From Microbacterium sp. T32 (GTDB lineage: Bacteria; Actinomycetota; Actinomycetes; Actinomycetales; Microbacteriaceae), in assembly GCF_001619615.1 (NCBI RefSeq), contig NZ_LQQP01000007.1, positions 52,734 through 116,733 of the forward strand: a stretch of 64,000 nt of DNA, in the 5' to 3' direction. A program made the position numbers and the translations under genes. The notes under the pieces are model-generated. The model was not told the origin of the DNA, did no database searches, and saw only the letters and a list, made by a program, of their open reading frames with translations. Below, in pieces: positions 10,077 to 18,397 of this stretch (position 1 is the first letter of the stretch; every line of letters starts with the position of its first letter).

Positions 10077-10093
10077 CGCGCTCCGCGCTGTCG

Positions 10094-10130
10094 CGAACGC
10101 CCCGCCCGGCTCCCGCCGGCGGGGCGTTCG
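10094..10130 (+). terminator. Intrinsic-type terminator after nusG
   Basis: CGAACGCCCCGCC (10094-10106) pairs perfectly with GGCGGGGCGTTCG (10118-10130), a 13-bp stem with an 11-nt loop, 18 nt after the nusG stop. It separates nusG from the cassette that follows. Confidence 0.85.
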
Positions 10131-10195
10131 CCGTTGGCGTGCCGGGGGCTGGTGCTCGTTGCGCTGGAGGTGGCGCCGAGGCGCGCCCCGTAGCC

Positions 10196-10260
10196 ATAAA
10201 CGCGATCGGCGGGAAGAAACGCCCCGCCGCGCCGTTTCGTGCGGTGGATGCCGTTTGTCG
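10196..10260. repeat. Palindromic repeat A1, downstream end of cassette A
   Basis: This 65-nt element aligns without gaps to 11334-11398 (53 of 65 positions identical, counted by eye). Half-site AAACG occurs at 10198 and 10217, and its complement CGTTT at 10233 and 10252, so two direct sites 19 nt apart are followed by two inverted sites 19 nt apart, all centred on 10227. It ends 30 nt from the stop codon of the DUF559 gene. Confidence 0.85.
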
Positions 10261-10290
10261 CAGCGGTTTTGCGGGCGAGGGGTCCGCGGC

Positions 10291-11244
10291 TCAGCGCGAG
10301 CGCGGGTTGCGCCCGATGTGGAGCAGATTCGCCGTGTCCGCGACGCCGGTGGCCGGGAGGCCGGCGGAGTGCAGCGCCTCGTACACGCCGTCGCCGCGGA
10401 GCGCGCCGGCATAGTCCCAGCGGGCGATGCGCCACCCGGCTCGACGGAGAGCGTCCTCACGGCGTTTCTCGTCACGCACGGCCGCGGCGGCCTCCGTGGG
10501 ATCGTCGGGGCTGTACTTCACCCACCCGTCGACCTCGCCTAGCACGCGGAACTCGGGCCAGCAGAAGTCCGATCGATAGACGCGACCGGCGACCCGGTGC
10601 TCGGCCTGCAGCAACGGGGCAGGGAATCCGTACCAGTGCGCGACCGCGCGGCTGACTGACTCCGCGACGGACTCCGCCTCGCCGGTTGCCTGCTCGCAGA
10701 TCCACTCGACGCGCCGACGGCCGCGGAGGGAACGTTGCGCGGCGGCGGTGTCGCGGACGTGCTGGGGGAAGACGTCGAGGCGGCGGATGGCCGCATCCGC
10801 GACCGCGAGGCCGAACGCCGGCGGCAGCGCGCGTGCGAGATCCGTCACGGTGTCGACGGCCGACGTGATGCGGAGTCCATGCGACGTCGTGGGCCGACGT
10901 GAGTCGGCGCTCGTGTGCGCCACCACATCGCCGTGCACGAGGGAGCGAGAGCGCCGACCGTCGAAGATGTGCACTCGATGGGGATGCCCGAAGAGGGGGA
11001 GCCCGAGGAGCGCCGCGGCCGACTCGTGCGAGAACACGGCGTCCGGACGGACGAGCGCGTACGCGTGCACTCGAACCAGGTATCGGTCCCATTCGGCGAG
11101 GGCATCCCACTGCTGCCGCACCGTGTAGACGCCCGGTCGCACGCGGTGGAGGCTCGCGTCGTTGTGCGGGTAGCGGCCGGCGCGTTCGGCATCCGCCGTT
11201 CGGAAGAGCGGAGCCGGAGAGGGGCGGAGCGGGAGCGGGTGCAT
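10291..11244 (-). CDS. AbiEi-like / DUF559 (Vsr-fold) nuclease-domain protein, cassette A
   Basis: 317 residues. The N-terminal part resembles the AbiEi antitoxin-like domain (HRVRPGVY, then [16 protein letters not shown], then [14 protein letters not shown]). The C-terminal part is a DUF559-type PD-(D/E)xK fold: Glu195 in ESVSR, Asp226 in YRSDF, Glu237-Asp239-Gly240 and Lys243 in EVDGWVKY, then EKRRED at 259-264. The same residues are kept in the gene at 21617, so the nuclease site looks intact. I chose ATG 11244 because family similarity begins there. It sits between nusG and rplK, opposite to them, bracketed by repeats A1 and A2. Biological role unknown; no AbiEii partner is adjacent. Confidence 0.8.
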   Translation of the reverse strand: MHPLPLRPSPAPLFRTADAERAGRYPHNDASLHRVRPGVYTVRQQWDALAEWDRYLVRVHAYALVRPDAVFSHESAAALLGLPLFGHPHRVHIFDGRRSRSLVHGDVVAHTSADSRRPTTSHGLRITSAVDTVTDLARALPPAFGLAVADAAIRRLDVFPQHVRDTAAAQRSLRGRRRVEWICEQATGEAESVAESVSRAVAHWYGFPAPLLQAEHRVAGRVYRSDFCWPEFRVLGEVDGWVKYSPDDPTEAAAAVRDEKRREDALRRAGWRIARWDYAGALRGDGVYEALHSAGLPATGVADTANLLHIGRNPRSR

Positions 11245-11333
11245 GCGCCGAGGATGCCAGGAGCGCTGACACCGCGAATGACACCTGTGGACAACTCGAC
11301 CGGGGGCTCGGCATTCGGTGCCCTCCGTCGGCA

Positions 11334-11398
11334 ATAAACGCGATCGGCTGGAAGAAACGGCCCGCGAAGACGTTTGTTCACGTGGATGCCGTTTATCG
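11334..11398. repeat. Palindromic repeat A2, upstream end of cassette A
   Basis: Direct copy of A1. AAACG at 11336 and 11355, CGTTT at 11371 and 11390, both pairs with a 19-nt period and exactly symmetric about 11365; the outer arms extend to ATAAACG and CGTTTAT. It begins 89 nt before the start codon of the cassette gene. Together with A1 it delimits a 1203-bp unit. Confidence 0.87.
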
Positions 11399-11429
11399 AG
11401 GGCGCAAGCGCGCCGCGCGGTCGCGCCCG

Positions 11430-11495
11430 GGGCGGGCGCAAGCGCGACGGGCGGGCGCAAGTGCGGGGCGGGCGCGAGCGCGGGGCGGGCGGGGG
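11430..11495. repeat. Short GC-rich tandem repeat
   Basis: Four head-to-tail units of 13-19 nt beginning GGGCGGGCG start at 11430, 11449, 11466 and 11483; the first three continue as CAAGCGCG, CAAGTGCG or CGAGCGCG. They lie between repeat A2 and the rplK promoter. Such arrays vary in copy number between strains; no coding potential is evident. Confidence 0.75.
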
Positions 11496-11518
11496 AGCGG
11501 GGATGCCGGGACGTCGCG

Positions 11519-11524
11519 TATGAT
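11519..11524 (+). promoter_or_regulatory. Putative -10 box of rplK-rplA
   Basis: TATGAT lies about 100 nt before rplK, after the tandem array. No good -35 is seen at the expected distance. It implies that rplKA has its own promoter and is not read through from nusG, which agrees with the terminator at 10094. Confidence 0.5.
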
Positions 11525-11627
11525 GGGGAGGTTGCTCGTGCGTCTGCGCGAGCGCGACCGCTGTCCGGAACGGCCGGACGTGCGGGAGAGAGGGGCCCTG
11601 AGGCTCCGCTCGAGAGAGGAAAAGGAT

Positions 11628-12059
11628 ATGGCACCCAAGAAGAAGGTGACCGGCCTGATCAAGCTCCAGATCAAGGCGGGTGCGGCCAACCCCGCGCCCC
11701 CGATCGGTCCGGCGCTCGGTCAGCACGGCGTCAACATCATGGAGTTCTGCAAGGCCTACAACGCGGCGACCGAAGCCCAGCGCGGCAACGTCATCCCCGT
11801 CGAGATCACGGTCTACGAGGACCGCAGCTTCACGTTCATCCTGAAGACGCCCCCGGCCGCAGAGCTCATCAAGAAGGCCGCCGGCCTGGCCAAGGGTTCG
11901 CCGACGCCGCACACCACCAAGGTGGGCAAGCTCACCAAGGAGCAGGTGCGCGAGATCGCTACGACCAAGCAGCCCGACCTGAACGCGAACGACATCGAGG
12001 CTGCGGCCAAGATCATCGCCGGCACCGCCCGTTCCATGGGCATCACGGTCGAGGACTGA
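11628..12059 (+). CDS. rplK: 50S ribosomal protein L11
   Basis: 143 residues, the usual L11 length. The N-terminal domain has [34 protein letters not shown] with its conserved prolines, and the C-terminal rRNA-binding domain ends in [14 protein letters not shown]. The protein forms the GTPase-associated centre with 23S rRNA. GAGAGAGGAAAAGG precedes ATG 11628. rplA follows 11 nt downstream. Confidence 0.98.
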   Translation: MAPKKKVTGLIKLQIKAGAANPAPPIGPALGQHGVNIMEFCKAYNAATEAQRGNVIPVEITVYEDRSFTFILKTPPAAELIKKAAGLAKGSPTPHTTKVGKLTKEQVREIATTKQPDLNANDIEAAAKIIAGTARSMGITVED

Positions 12060-12070
12060 GGGAGATAATC

Positions 12071-12763
12071 ATGGCTACCAAGTCCAAGGCTTACCGGGCC
12101 GCCGCCGAGAAGGTCGCGCCCGACACGTTCTACACCCCGACCGAGGCCGTCGCCCTCGCGAAGGAGACCGGCTCGAAGAAGTTCGACTCGACCGTCGAGG
12201 TCGCGCTGAAGCTTTCGGTCGACCCCCGCAAGGCCGACCAGATGGTCCGCGGCACGGTCATCCTGCCCCACGGCACGGGTAAGACCGCGCGCGTCATCGT
12301 CTTCGCGAACGGCCCCGCGGCCGAGGCGGCCCTTGCTGCCGGTGCCGACGAGGTCGGCGGCGCCGAGCTCATCGAGAAGGTCGCCGGCGGTTACACGTCG
12401 TTCGACGCGGCCGTCGCCACGCCCGAGCTCATGGGCCAGGTCGGTCGCCTCGGTAAGGTCCTCGGTCCCCGCGGCCTCATGCCGAACCCGAAGACCGGCA
12501 CCGTGACCCCCAACCCGGCCAAGGCCGTCGAGGAGATCAAGGGCGGAAAGATCGAGTTCCGCGTCGACAAGCACGCCAACGTGCACTTCGTCGTCGGCAA
12601 GGCCTCGTTCTCGGCCGAGCAGCTCGACGAGAACCTCAAGGCCGCGCTCGAGGAGATCATCCGCCTCAAGCCGTCCAGCTCGAAGGGCCGCTACATCCAG
12701 AAGGGCGCCGTTTCGACCACGTTCGGTCCCGGCATCCCCCTGGACGTCAACGCCTTCGTGTGA
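12071..12763 (+). CDS. rplA: 50S ribosomal protein L1
   Basis: 230 residues. Typical L1 features are [34 protein letters not shown] and [23 protein letters not shown]. It binds 23S rRNA at the L1 stalk and in many bacteria represses its own operon. ATG 12071 has GGAGATAAT immediately upstream, and the gene is closed by the terminator at 12774. Confidence 0.98.
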   Translation: MATKSKAYRAAAEKVAPDTFYTPTEAVALAKETGSKKFDSTVEVALKLSVDPRKADQMVRGTVILPHGTGKTARVIVFANGPAAEAALAAGADEVGGAELIEKVAGGYTSFDAAVATPELMGQVGRLGKVLGPRGLMPNPKTGTVTPNPAKAVEEIKGGKIEFRVDKHANVHFVVGKASFSAEQLDENLKAALEEIIRLKPSSSKGRYIQKGAVSTTFGPGIPLDVNAFV

Positions 12764-12773
12764 CGCCCCTCGT

Positions 12774-12811
12774 CGAAAGCCCCGTCGCGCCTCGTGCCGG
12801 CGGGGCTTTCG
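12774..12811 (+). terminator. Terminator after rplA
   Basis: CGAAAGCCCCG (12774-12784) pairs with CGGGGCTTTCG (12801-12811), followed by CTTTG. It ends the rplKA unit and isolates the ABC transporter genes. Confidence 0.85.
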
Positions 12812-12854
12812 CTTTGCGCCCACCGCCCCCGCCCCACAGCCCGAGGTCCCGCCC

Positions 12855-12893
12855 TCCCGGATGCACGAACGTGCAACACGACGTCATCCGGGA
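12855..12893. repeat. Inverted repeat upstream of the amino-acid transporter
   Basis: TCCCGGATG (12855-12863) and CATCCGGGA (12885-12893) are a 9-bp perfect inverted repeat about 100 nt before the binding-protein gene; the 21-nt loop itself contains CACG/CGTG complementarity. It could be a leader structure or an operator. No known riboswitch pattern is recognised. Confidence 0.4.
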
Positions 12894-12989
12894 AGGATGC
12901 CGCCCCGACCCGTGTTGGGCTGGGGGTGCCTTCGCGCACACCCCCGGACCCTCGAGAATCCCCCGCACGCACCACAGCAAGGAACACCC

Positions 12990-13790
12990 ATGCCCCGTCG
13001 TCTCCCCGTCGTCGCCGCCGCCCTCGGCGCTCTCGCCCTCGCCCTCACCGCCTGCAGCGGTACCTCGACGTCCGCGTCGAGCGCGCAGGGCGATCACCTC
13101 GGCCTCGTCTCGGCCGGAACGCTCACCGTCGCCACCGAGGGCACCTACCGCCCGTTCTCCTTCCACGACGAGTCGGGCACCCTCACCGGATTCGACGTCG
13201 AGATCGCGCAGGCCGTCGGCGAGAAGCTGGGCCTGAAGGTCCGCTTCCAGGAGACCCAGTGGGATGCCATCTTCGCCGGGCTCGACGCGGGACGTTTCGA
13301 CGTCATCGCGAACCAGGTCTCCATCAACCCGGAGCGCCAGGAGAAGTACCTCTTCAGCTCGCCGTACACCGTGTCCCGCGGCGTCATCGTGACCGCCGAC
13401 ACCGACTCGTCGATCTCGAGCTTCGCCGACCTGTCGGGCAAGACCACCGCGCAGTCGCTGACGAGCAACTGGTACGAGCTCGCGACGCAGAGCGGCGCGC
13501 AGGTCGAGGCCGTCGAGGGATGGGCGCAAGCCGTCGCGCTCCTCAAGCAGGGTCGCGTGGATGCCACGATCAACGACCAGCTGACCTACCTCGACTACGA
13601 GAAGACGAACAGCCCGACCGGCCTCAAGGTCGCCGCGGAGACCGACGACACGTCCGACAGCGCGTTCGCCACGACGAAGGACAAGCAGGCTCTGACGGAT
13701 GCCATCGACAAGGCGCTCGACGAGCTCCGCACCGACGGCACCCTCGCCGAGATCAGCCAGAAGTACTTCGGCGCCGACGTCACGAAGTAA
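12990..13790 (+). CDS. Amino-acid ABC transporter substrate-binding lipoprotein, possibly cystine
   Basis: 266 residues. The signal peptide ends in the lipobox LTAC, so the mature protein is membrane anchored. The family 3 solute-binding fold shows in LTVATEGTYRPFSFHDESGTLTGFDVEIAQAVGEKLG, VIANQVSINPERQEKYLFSSPY and VDATINDQLTYLDY. The pattern is close to cystine-binding TcyA/FliY proteins, but specificity cannot be fixed from sequence. AAGGAA lies before ATG 12990. Permease and ATPase genes follow. Confidence 0.87.
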   Translation: MPRRLPVVAAALGALALALTACSGTSTSASSAQGDHLGLVSAGTLTVATEGTYRPFSFHDESGTLTGFDVEIAQAVGEKLGLKVRFQETQWDAIFAGLDAGRFDVIANQVSINPERQEKYLFSSPYTVSRGVIVTADTDSSISSFADLSGKTTAQSLTSNWYELATQSGAQVEAVEGWAQAVALLKQGRVDATINDQLTYLDYEKTNSPTGLKVAAETDDTSDSAFATTKDKQALTDAIDKALDELRTDGTLAEISQKYFGADVTK

Positions 13791-13867
13791 AGCCCCGTCG
13801 CGCGCCCGCGCCTCCCGCCTAGCGTGGGAGGGCGGGCGTGCCGCGTTCGCGACAGGAAGGAGGCCGA

Positions 13868-14533
13868 GTGAACGACATCTGGACGCTGCTGCTCGATTCG
13901 TTCTGGCCCATGGTGCTGGCGGGCCTGCGGGGGACCATCCCGCTGTCGCTGGCGTCGTTCGCCATCGGACTCGTCATCGCCCTCGGCATGGCGCTGCTGC
14001 GGCTCTCGCGCAACGTGGTGCTGCGAGGGATCGCGCGGTTCTACATCTCGGTCATCCGCGGCACGCCGCTGCTCGTGCAGCTGTTCGTGATCTTCTACGG
14101 GCTGCCGGCGGTCGGTGTCGTCATCGACCCGTTCCCGGCCGCGGTCATCGCGTTCTCGCTCAACGTCGGCGGGTATGCCGCCGAGGTGATCCGCGCCGCG
14201 ATCCTCTCCGTCCCCCGCGGACAGTGGGAGGCCGCGCACGTCGTGGGGCTCTCGCCGCGGAAGACCCTGACGCGCATCATCCTGCCGCAGGCCGCCCGTG
14301 TCTCGGTGCCGCCCCTGTCCAATACGTTCATCTCGCTGGTGAAGGACAGCTCGCTGGCATCCCTCATCCTCGTCACGGAGCTGTTCCGGCAGGCCCAGAA
14401 CATCGCCGCGTTCTCGTACGAGTTCATGGCGGTCTACCTCGAAGCGGCCCTGATCTACTGGCTGTTCTGCCTCGTCCTGTCCGCCGGGCAGGGCGTGCTC
14501 GAGAGGAGGCTCGATCGCCATGTCGCACGCTGA
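13868..14533 (+). CDS. Amino-acid ABC transporter permease
   Basis: 221 residues with about five membrane segments and the polar amino-acid permease motif, here EVIRAAILSVPRGQWEAAHVVGLSPRKTLTRIILPQA (EAA loop). I place the start at GTG 13868 because GGAAGGAGG ends 5 nt before it; an ATG 30 nt earlier lacks such a site. It overlaps the ATPase gene by 14 nt. Confidence 0.9.
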   Translation: MNDIWTLLLDSFWPMVLAGLRGTIPLSLASFAIGLVIALGMALLRLSRNVVLRGIARFYISVIRGTPLLVQLFVIFYGLPAVGVVIDPFPAAVIAFSLNVGGYAAEVIRAAILSVPRGQWEAAHVVGLSPRKTLTRIILPQAARVSVPPLSNTFISLVKDSSLASLILVTELFRQAQNIAAFSYEFMAVYLEAALIYWLFCLVLSAGQGVLERRLDRHVAR

Positions 14534-15299
14534 CGACACCCGTTCCCCGCTGCTCGAGGTCCGGGGTCTCCAGAAGAGCTTCGGCGACACCCGTGTTCTC
14601 GACGGGGTGGACCTCGAGGTCCGCCGCGGCGAGGTTCTGGTCCTGATCGGCCCGTCGGGCTCGGGCAAGACGACGGTGCTCCGGTGCCTCAATGGCCTGG
14701 AGACCCCCGAGGCGGGTCGCGTCGAGTTCGACGGCGGCCCGACGATCGACTTCGCCCGTGCCGTGCCCAAGGCCGACCGCGCCGCGATGCGCGACCGGTC
14801 GGCGATGGTGTTCCAGCACCACAACCTGTTCCCGCACCTCACCGTGCTGCAGAACGTCATCGAGGGTCCCGTGCACGCGCATGGCGTGCCCAAGGCCGAG
14901 GCCGTCGCCCGTGCCGAGGCGTTGCTCGCCCGCGTGGGACTCACCGAGAAGCGTGACGCCTATCCCTCGGAACTCTCCGGTGGCCAGCAGCAGCGCGTGG
15001 GGATCGTGCGGGCGCTGGCGCTGCAGCCCGACCTCCTCCTGTTCGACGAGCCGACGAGCGCGCTCGACCCCGAGCTGGTGGGTGAAGTGCTCAAGGTGCT
15101 CCGCGGGCTCGCCGACGAGGGCTGGACGATGGTCATCGTGACGCACGAACTCGGCTTCGCGCGTGAGGTCGCGGACGAAGTGCTGTTCTTCGACGAGGGC
15201 GTCATCGTCGAGCGCGGGGCCCCCGCGACGCTGTTCACGGCGCCGCAGAAGGAGCGCACCCGTCGGTTCCTCGACCGTCTGCTGCGGCCCCTGGACTGA
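14520..15299 (+). CDS. Amino-acid ABC transporter ATP-binding protein
   Basis: 259 residues. Walker A GPSGSGKTT, Q loop FQHHNLFPHLT, signature LSGGQQQRVGIVRAL, Walker B LLLFDEPTSALDPE and switch His in IVTHELGFAREV are all present. It is the polar amino-acid type and completes the importer with the two upstream genes. The start overlaps the permease, indicating coupled translation. Confidence 0.94.
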   Translation: MSHADDTRSPLLEVRGLQKSFGDTRVLDGVDLEVRRGEVLVLIGPSGSGKTTVLRCLNGLETPEAGRVEFDGGPTIDFARAVPKADRAAMRDRSAMVFQHHNLFPHLTVLQNVIEGPVHAHGVPKAEAVARAEALLARVGLTEKRDAYPSELSGGQQQRVGIVRALALQPDLLLFDEPTSALDPELVGEVLKVLRGLADEGWTMVIVTHELGFAREVADEVLFFDEGVIVERGAPATLFTAPQKERTRRFLDRLLRPLD

Positions 15300-15386
15300 C
15301 CTCGTCCGGAACTGGATGCCAGCGCACCCCTGTTCCACGCGCCCGAGGTGCGACCAACTCCGCGCGGGTCTCCCGAACGGTCGAGG

Positions 15387-15665
15387 TCAGGCCGAGGCCC
15401 GGATCTCGAAGCCCGTGGCGTCCTCGGCATCCGGGAGTTCGGTGACCTCGACCCGCTCGACGTGCGCGAGCGGCGGACCGTGGTGCGCCCACGCGACGAG
15501 CGCGTCGACGGCCGACGGCGCGCCGCTCACGCGCGCCTCGACGGCGCCGTCCCGGCGATTGCGCACCCAGCCCGCGACGCCGAGCCGCTCCGCCTCGGCG
15601 CGCAGCGCCCAGCGGAATCCGACGCCCTGCACGTGCCCGCGAACGGTGATCTCGACGGTGGCCAT
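15387..15665 (-). CDS. acyP: Acylphosphatase
   Basis: 92 residues, the family length. The signature GHVQGVGFRW includes the catalytic Arg of the phosphate loop, and the second signature Asn is in GWVRNRRDGAVEA. It hydrolyses acyl phosphates such as carbamoyl phosphate in the cytoplasm. It is 15 nt downstream of lysE on the same strand. Confidence 0.94.
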   Translation of the reverse strand: MATVEITVRGHVQGVGFRWALRAEAERLGVAGWVRNRRDGAVEARVSGAPSAVDALVAWAHHGPPLAHVERVEVTELPDAEDATGFEIRASA

Positions 15666-15680
15666 GGCTCCATTGTGACC

Positions 15681-16325
15681 TCACCCGGTGAACACCGGGA
15701 GGACGAGCGAGAACGCCAATGCCCACATGACGAGGGCGATGACACCGTCCAGTATCCGCCAGGCGCGCGGGCTGTCGAGCCAGCGGCCGAGAAACCGCGC
15801 GCCGAAGCCGAGGGCGGTGAACCAGACCACGCTCGCGGCGGCGGCCCCGACGCCGAACACCCCGCGCTCGGCGCCGTGCGTCGCAGCCACGGACCCGAGG
15901 AGGAACACGGTGTCGAGGTAGACGTGCGGATTCAGCCACGTGAGCGCGAGGCACGTGAGGATCGCCGCCGCGCGGGTTGTCGTCACCGTGCGCGTGCGGG
16001 CGACGATCGGCGCATCCTCCTCGACATGGAGGGCAGCCCCCGACGGCTGCAGCGCCCGCCGGGCGGCGACGACGCCGTACCCGACGAGGAAGGCGGCCCC
16101 CGCCCAGCGCACGACGGCGAGCACCCACGGCACCGCAGTCACGATCGCGCCCACGCCCGAGACGCCGAGCGCGATCAGCACCGCGTCCGAGGCCGCGCAC
16201 ACCGCGACCACGGCGAGGACGTGTTCGCGGCGCACGCCCTGGCGCAGGACGAAGAGGTTCTGCGCGCCGATCGCGACGATGAGCGAGAGGCCGAGACCGA
16301 ATCCGGCGGCGAGGGAGGAGAGCAC
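15681..16325 (-). CDS. LysE/ArgO-family basic amino-acid exporter
   Basis: 214 residues with about six hydrophobic segments. It starts with the LysE pattern GLGLSLIVAIGAQNLFVLRQG, and ALTWLNPHVYLDTVFLLGS is the second conserved block. It would export lysine and/or arginine. The gene is divergent from a LysG/ArgP-type regulator, the same pairing as lysE-lysG of Corynebacterium. Confidence 0.91.
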   Translation of the reverse strand: MLSSLAAGFGLGLSLIVAIGAQNLFVLRQGVRREHVLAVVAVCAASDAVLIALGVSGVGAIVTAVPWVLAVVRWAGAAFLVGYGVVAARRALQPSGAALHVEEDAPIVARTRTVTTTRAAAILTCLALTWLNPHVYLDTVFLLGSVAATHGAERGVFGVGAAAASVVWFTALGFGARFLGRWLDSPRAWRILDGVIALVMWALAFSLVLPVFTG

Positions 16326-16394
16326 CCTCCGACGCTAGGGGGCGCGTGGCATCCAGACCAGTTCAGGATTCTGAAGAAGCATTAGCATCACTTC

Positions 16395-17297
16395 ATGTCG
16401 GTTCCTCTGGATCTCGCGCGCACGCTGGCCACCGTGGTGGACGAGGGCACCCTGGATGCCGCGGCCCGCCGCCTCCACATCACCCCGTCCGCGGTGAGCC
16501 AGCGTCTGCGCGCGCTCGAGGACCAGCTCGGTCGGGTCGTGCTCGTGCGGTCCAAACCCGTGCGGACGACGCCCGCGGGTGACGCCGTGGTCCGCCTCGC
16601 GCGCCAGCTCGCGCTGCTCGAACACGACGCGCTCGCGGCGATGGGCGCGGACGACGGGGCCGTGGCATCCATCCCGCTCGCGGTCAACGCGGACTCGCTC
16701 GCGACCTGGTTCCTGCCGCCGCTGCAGCGGGTCGCAGAGCGCCGACCCGTGGTGTTCGATCTGCACCGCGACGACCAGGACTTCACCGCGGGGCTGCTGG
16801 AGTCCGGCGTCGTCATGGCGGCGGTCACGTCGCGGGAGGCGCCCGTAGCGGGATGCCGCGTGAGTCGCCTCGGGGTCCTGCGCTACGAGGCGGTCGCCTC
16901 CGCCGGATTCGCCCGGCGGTGGTTCCCGGACGGGGTGGACGCGGCGGCCCTGGCGGTGGCGCCGGTCGTCGACTTCGACCGACGCGACGATCTGCAGACG
17001 CAGTGGCTCTCCGCCCGCGGCGTACCGACGGGGGAGCCGCCGCGGCACCGCGTCCCCGCGTCGCAGGACTTCGCGACCGCGGTAGCCCTCGGACTCGGGT
17101 GGGGACTGCTGCCGGGCTTCCAGTCCGCCGCGGGTCTTGCGAGCGGCGCGCTCGTGCGGCTCGGCGGTGATCCCGTCGACGTGCCCCTGTTCTGGCAGCA
17201 GTGGAACCTCACGTCGCCCCTCCTCGACGAGGTCGCCGAGGAGGTCGTCGGCGAGGGGCGGCGCGTGCTCGCGTCCGGCGGGGTCAGTCGTCGCTGA
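16395..17297 (+). CDS. LysG/ArgP-type LysR regulator
   Basis: 300 residues. The N-terminal winged helix has LATVVDEGTLDAAARRLHITPSAVSQRLRALEDQLGRVVLVRS, which is the ArgP/LysG subgroup pattern. A LysR substrate-binding domain follows. It lies 69 nt from the divergent lysE, so it probably activates the exporter when lysine or arginine is high. Its end overlaps the convergent oxidoreductase gene by 14 nt. Confidence 0.92.
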   Translation: MSVPLDLARTLATVVDEGTLDAAARRLHITPSAVSQRLRALEDQLGRVVLVRSKPVRTTPAGDAVVRLARQLALLEHDALAAMGADDGAVASIPLAVNADSLATWFLPPLQRVAERRPVVFDLHRDDQDFTAGLLESGVVMAAVTSREAPVAGCRVSRLGVLRYEAVASAGFARRWFPDGVDAAALAVAPVVDFDRRDDLQTQWLSARGVPTGEPPRHRVPASQDFATAVALGLGWGLLPGFQSAAGLASGALVRLGGDPVDVPLFWQQWNLTSPLLDEVAEEVVGEGRRVLASGGVSRR

Positions 17298-18306
17298 CGC
17301 TCAGCACGATCTTGCCCCGCGTGTGCCCCTTCTCGAGTTCGCGGTGGGCGTCCGCGGCATCCTCGAGGTCGAAGACCCGGTCGACGAAGACGCGAACGGC
17401 GCCGGAATCCAGCAGGCGTGCGATCGTGGCGAGCGCGCTGCCGTCGGGCACGACCTTGTATCCGGTCGAACGGATGCCACGTGCCGCGGCCGCTTCGCGA
17501 TAGCCGGGCCACGCGCCCGTGGGGACCTCGATGAGCAGACCGCCCGGACGAAGGACCTCGAGCGAGCGCGTCCCCGTGTTCGCGACGGTGTTGCCGATCA
17601 GGTCGACGACGACATCGACGTCGGCGAGGGCATCCTCGAATCGGACTGCGGTGTGATCGACGACCTCGGCCGCGCCCAGCTCGCGCAGCCAGTCCAGGTT
17701 GCGCGGTGATCCGGTCGCGATCACGTGCGCGCCGAAGTATGCGGCGAACTGCACGGCGAAGTGTCCGACGCCGCCGCTCGCCGCGTGGATGAGGATGCGC
17801 TGGTTCGCGTGGGCCAGCGCCGTCTCGACGACGACGCCCCACGCGGTCAGGGCGGCCAGGGGAACCCCGGCGGCCTCCACGTGCGAGAGCGCCGCGGGCT
17901 TCCGCGCGAGGGAGAGCGATGGGACGACGGCGTACTCGGCGTACGTGCCGGGCGTGCGCGGGGTGGGCGTCATGCCGAACACCTCGGTGCCCGGCGGGAA
18001 CGGATGCGACTCGTACGGGGTCGCGACGACGACACCGCTGAAGTCGTAGCCGAGGGTCGCGGGCCACGACGTGATCGCGCCGCTCGCGCCGCGGCCGGCC
18101 CGCGTCTTCGCGTCGATCGGGTTGATGCCCGCCGCGACCACGCGCACCAGCACTTCGCTCATGATCGGTGTCGGCACCGCCACGGTCGCTTCATGCAGCA
18201 CGTCCGGGTCGCCGGGGGCGTCCAGGACGACGGCGCGCATGGTCTCGGGATGGGTGGGGCCGGGCGCCTCGACGCTGGCCTCGGGACGCGTCGATCGGAA
18301 TCTCAT
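17284..18306 (-). CDS. NADP-dependent zinc-type alcohol dehydrogenase / quinone oxidoreductase-like
   Basis: 340 residues of the medium-chain dehydrogenase family. The GroES-like half has VRVVAAGINPIDAKTRAG and the Rossmann half IHAASGGVGHFAVQFAAYFGAHVIATGS. Catalytic-zinc cysteines are absent, so it is a quinone oxidoreductase-like, zinc-free member. I chose ATG 18306 because GAGAGGAG lies 6 nt upstream; an internal ATG at 18240 is the other option. Substrate unknown. Confidence 0.85.
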   Translation of the reverse strand: MRFRSTRPEASVEAPGPTHPETMRAVVLDAPGDPDVLHEATVAVPTPIMSEVLVRVVAAGINPIDAKTRAGRGASGAITSWPATLGYDFSGVVVATPYESHPFPPGTEVFGMTPTPRTPGTYAEYAVVPSLSLARKPAALSHVEAAGVPLAALTAWGVVVETALAHANQRILIHAASGGVGHFAVQFAAYFGAHVIATGSPRNLDWLRELGAAEVVDHTAVRFEDALADVDVVVDLIGNTVANTGTRSLEVLRPGGLLIEVPTGAWPGYREAAAARGIRSTGYKVVPDGSALATIARLLDSGAVRVFVDRVFDLEDAADAHRELEKGHTRGKIVLSVSDD

Positions 18307-18397
18307 CCGGCGCTCCTCTCGCAGGTCACGTCGATGGCGGCTCCGCCTCGACTCGACCAGTCAAGCGCGCCATTGTCTCGGCGGTGTTACGCCTCGA

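Noticed and set aside
10196..11398. Cassette A as a classical insertion sequence
   Set aside because: No transposase motif (DDE, Y1, serine or tyrosine recombinase) is present, and the ends are direct copies of a palindrome rather than simple terminal inverted repeats; no target duplication was evident.
10899..11627. N-terminal extension of rplK back into the cassette
   Set aside because: L11 begins at 11628 with a good ribosome site and standard length; the upstream frame is composition-driven.
12812..12989. Riboswitch (for example S-box) before the amino-acid transporter
   Set aside because: Only one simple inverted repeat is visible; no conserved riboswitch core could be matched.
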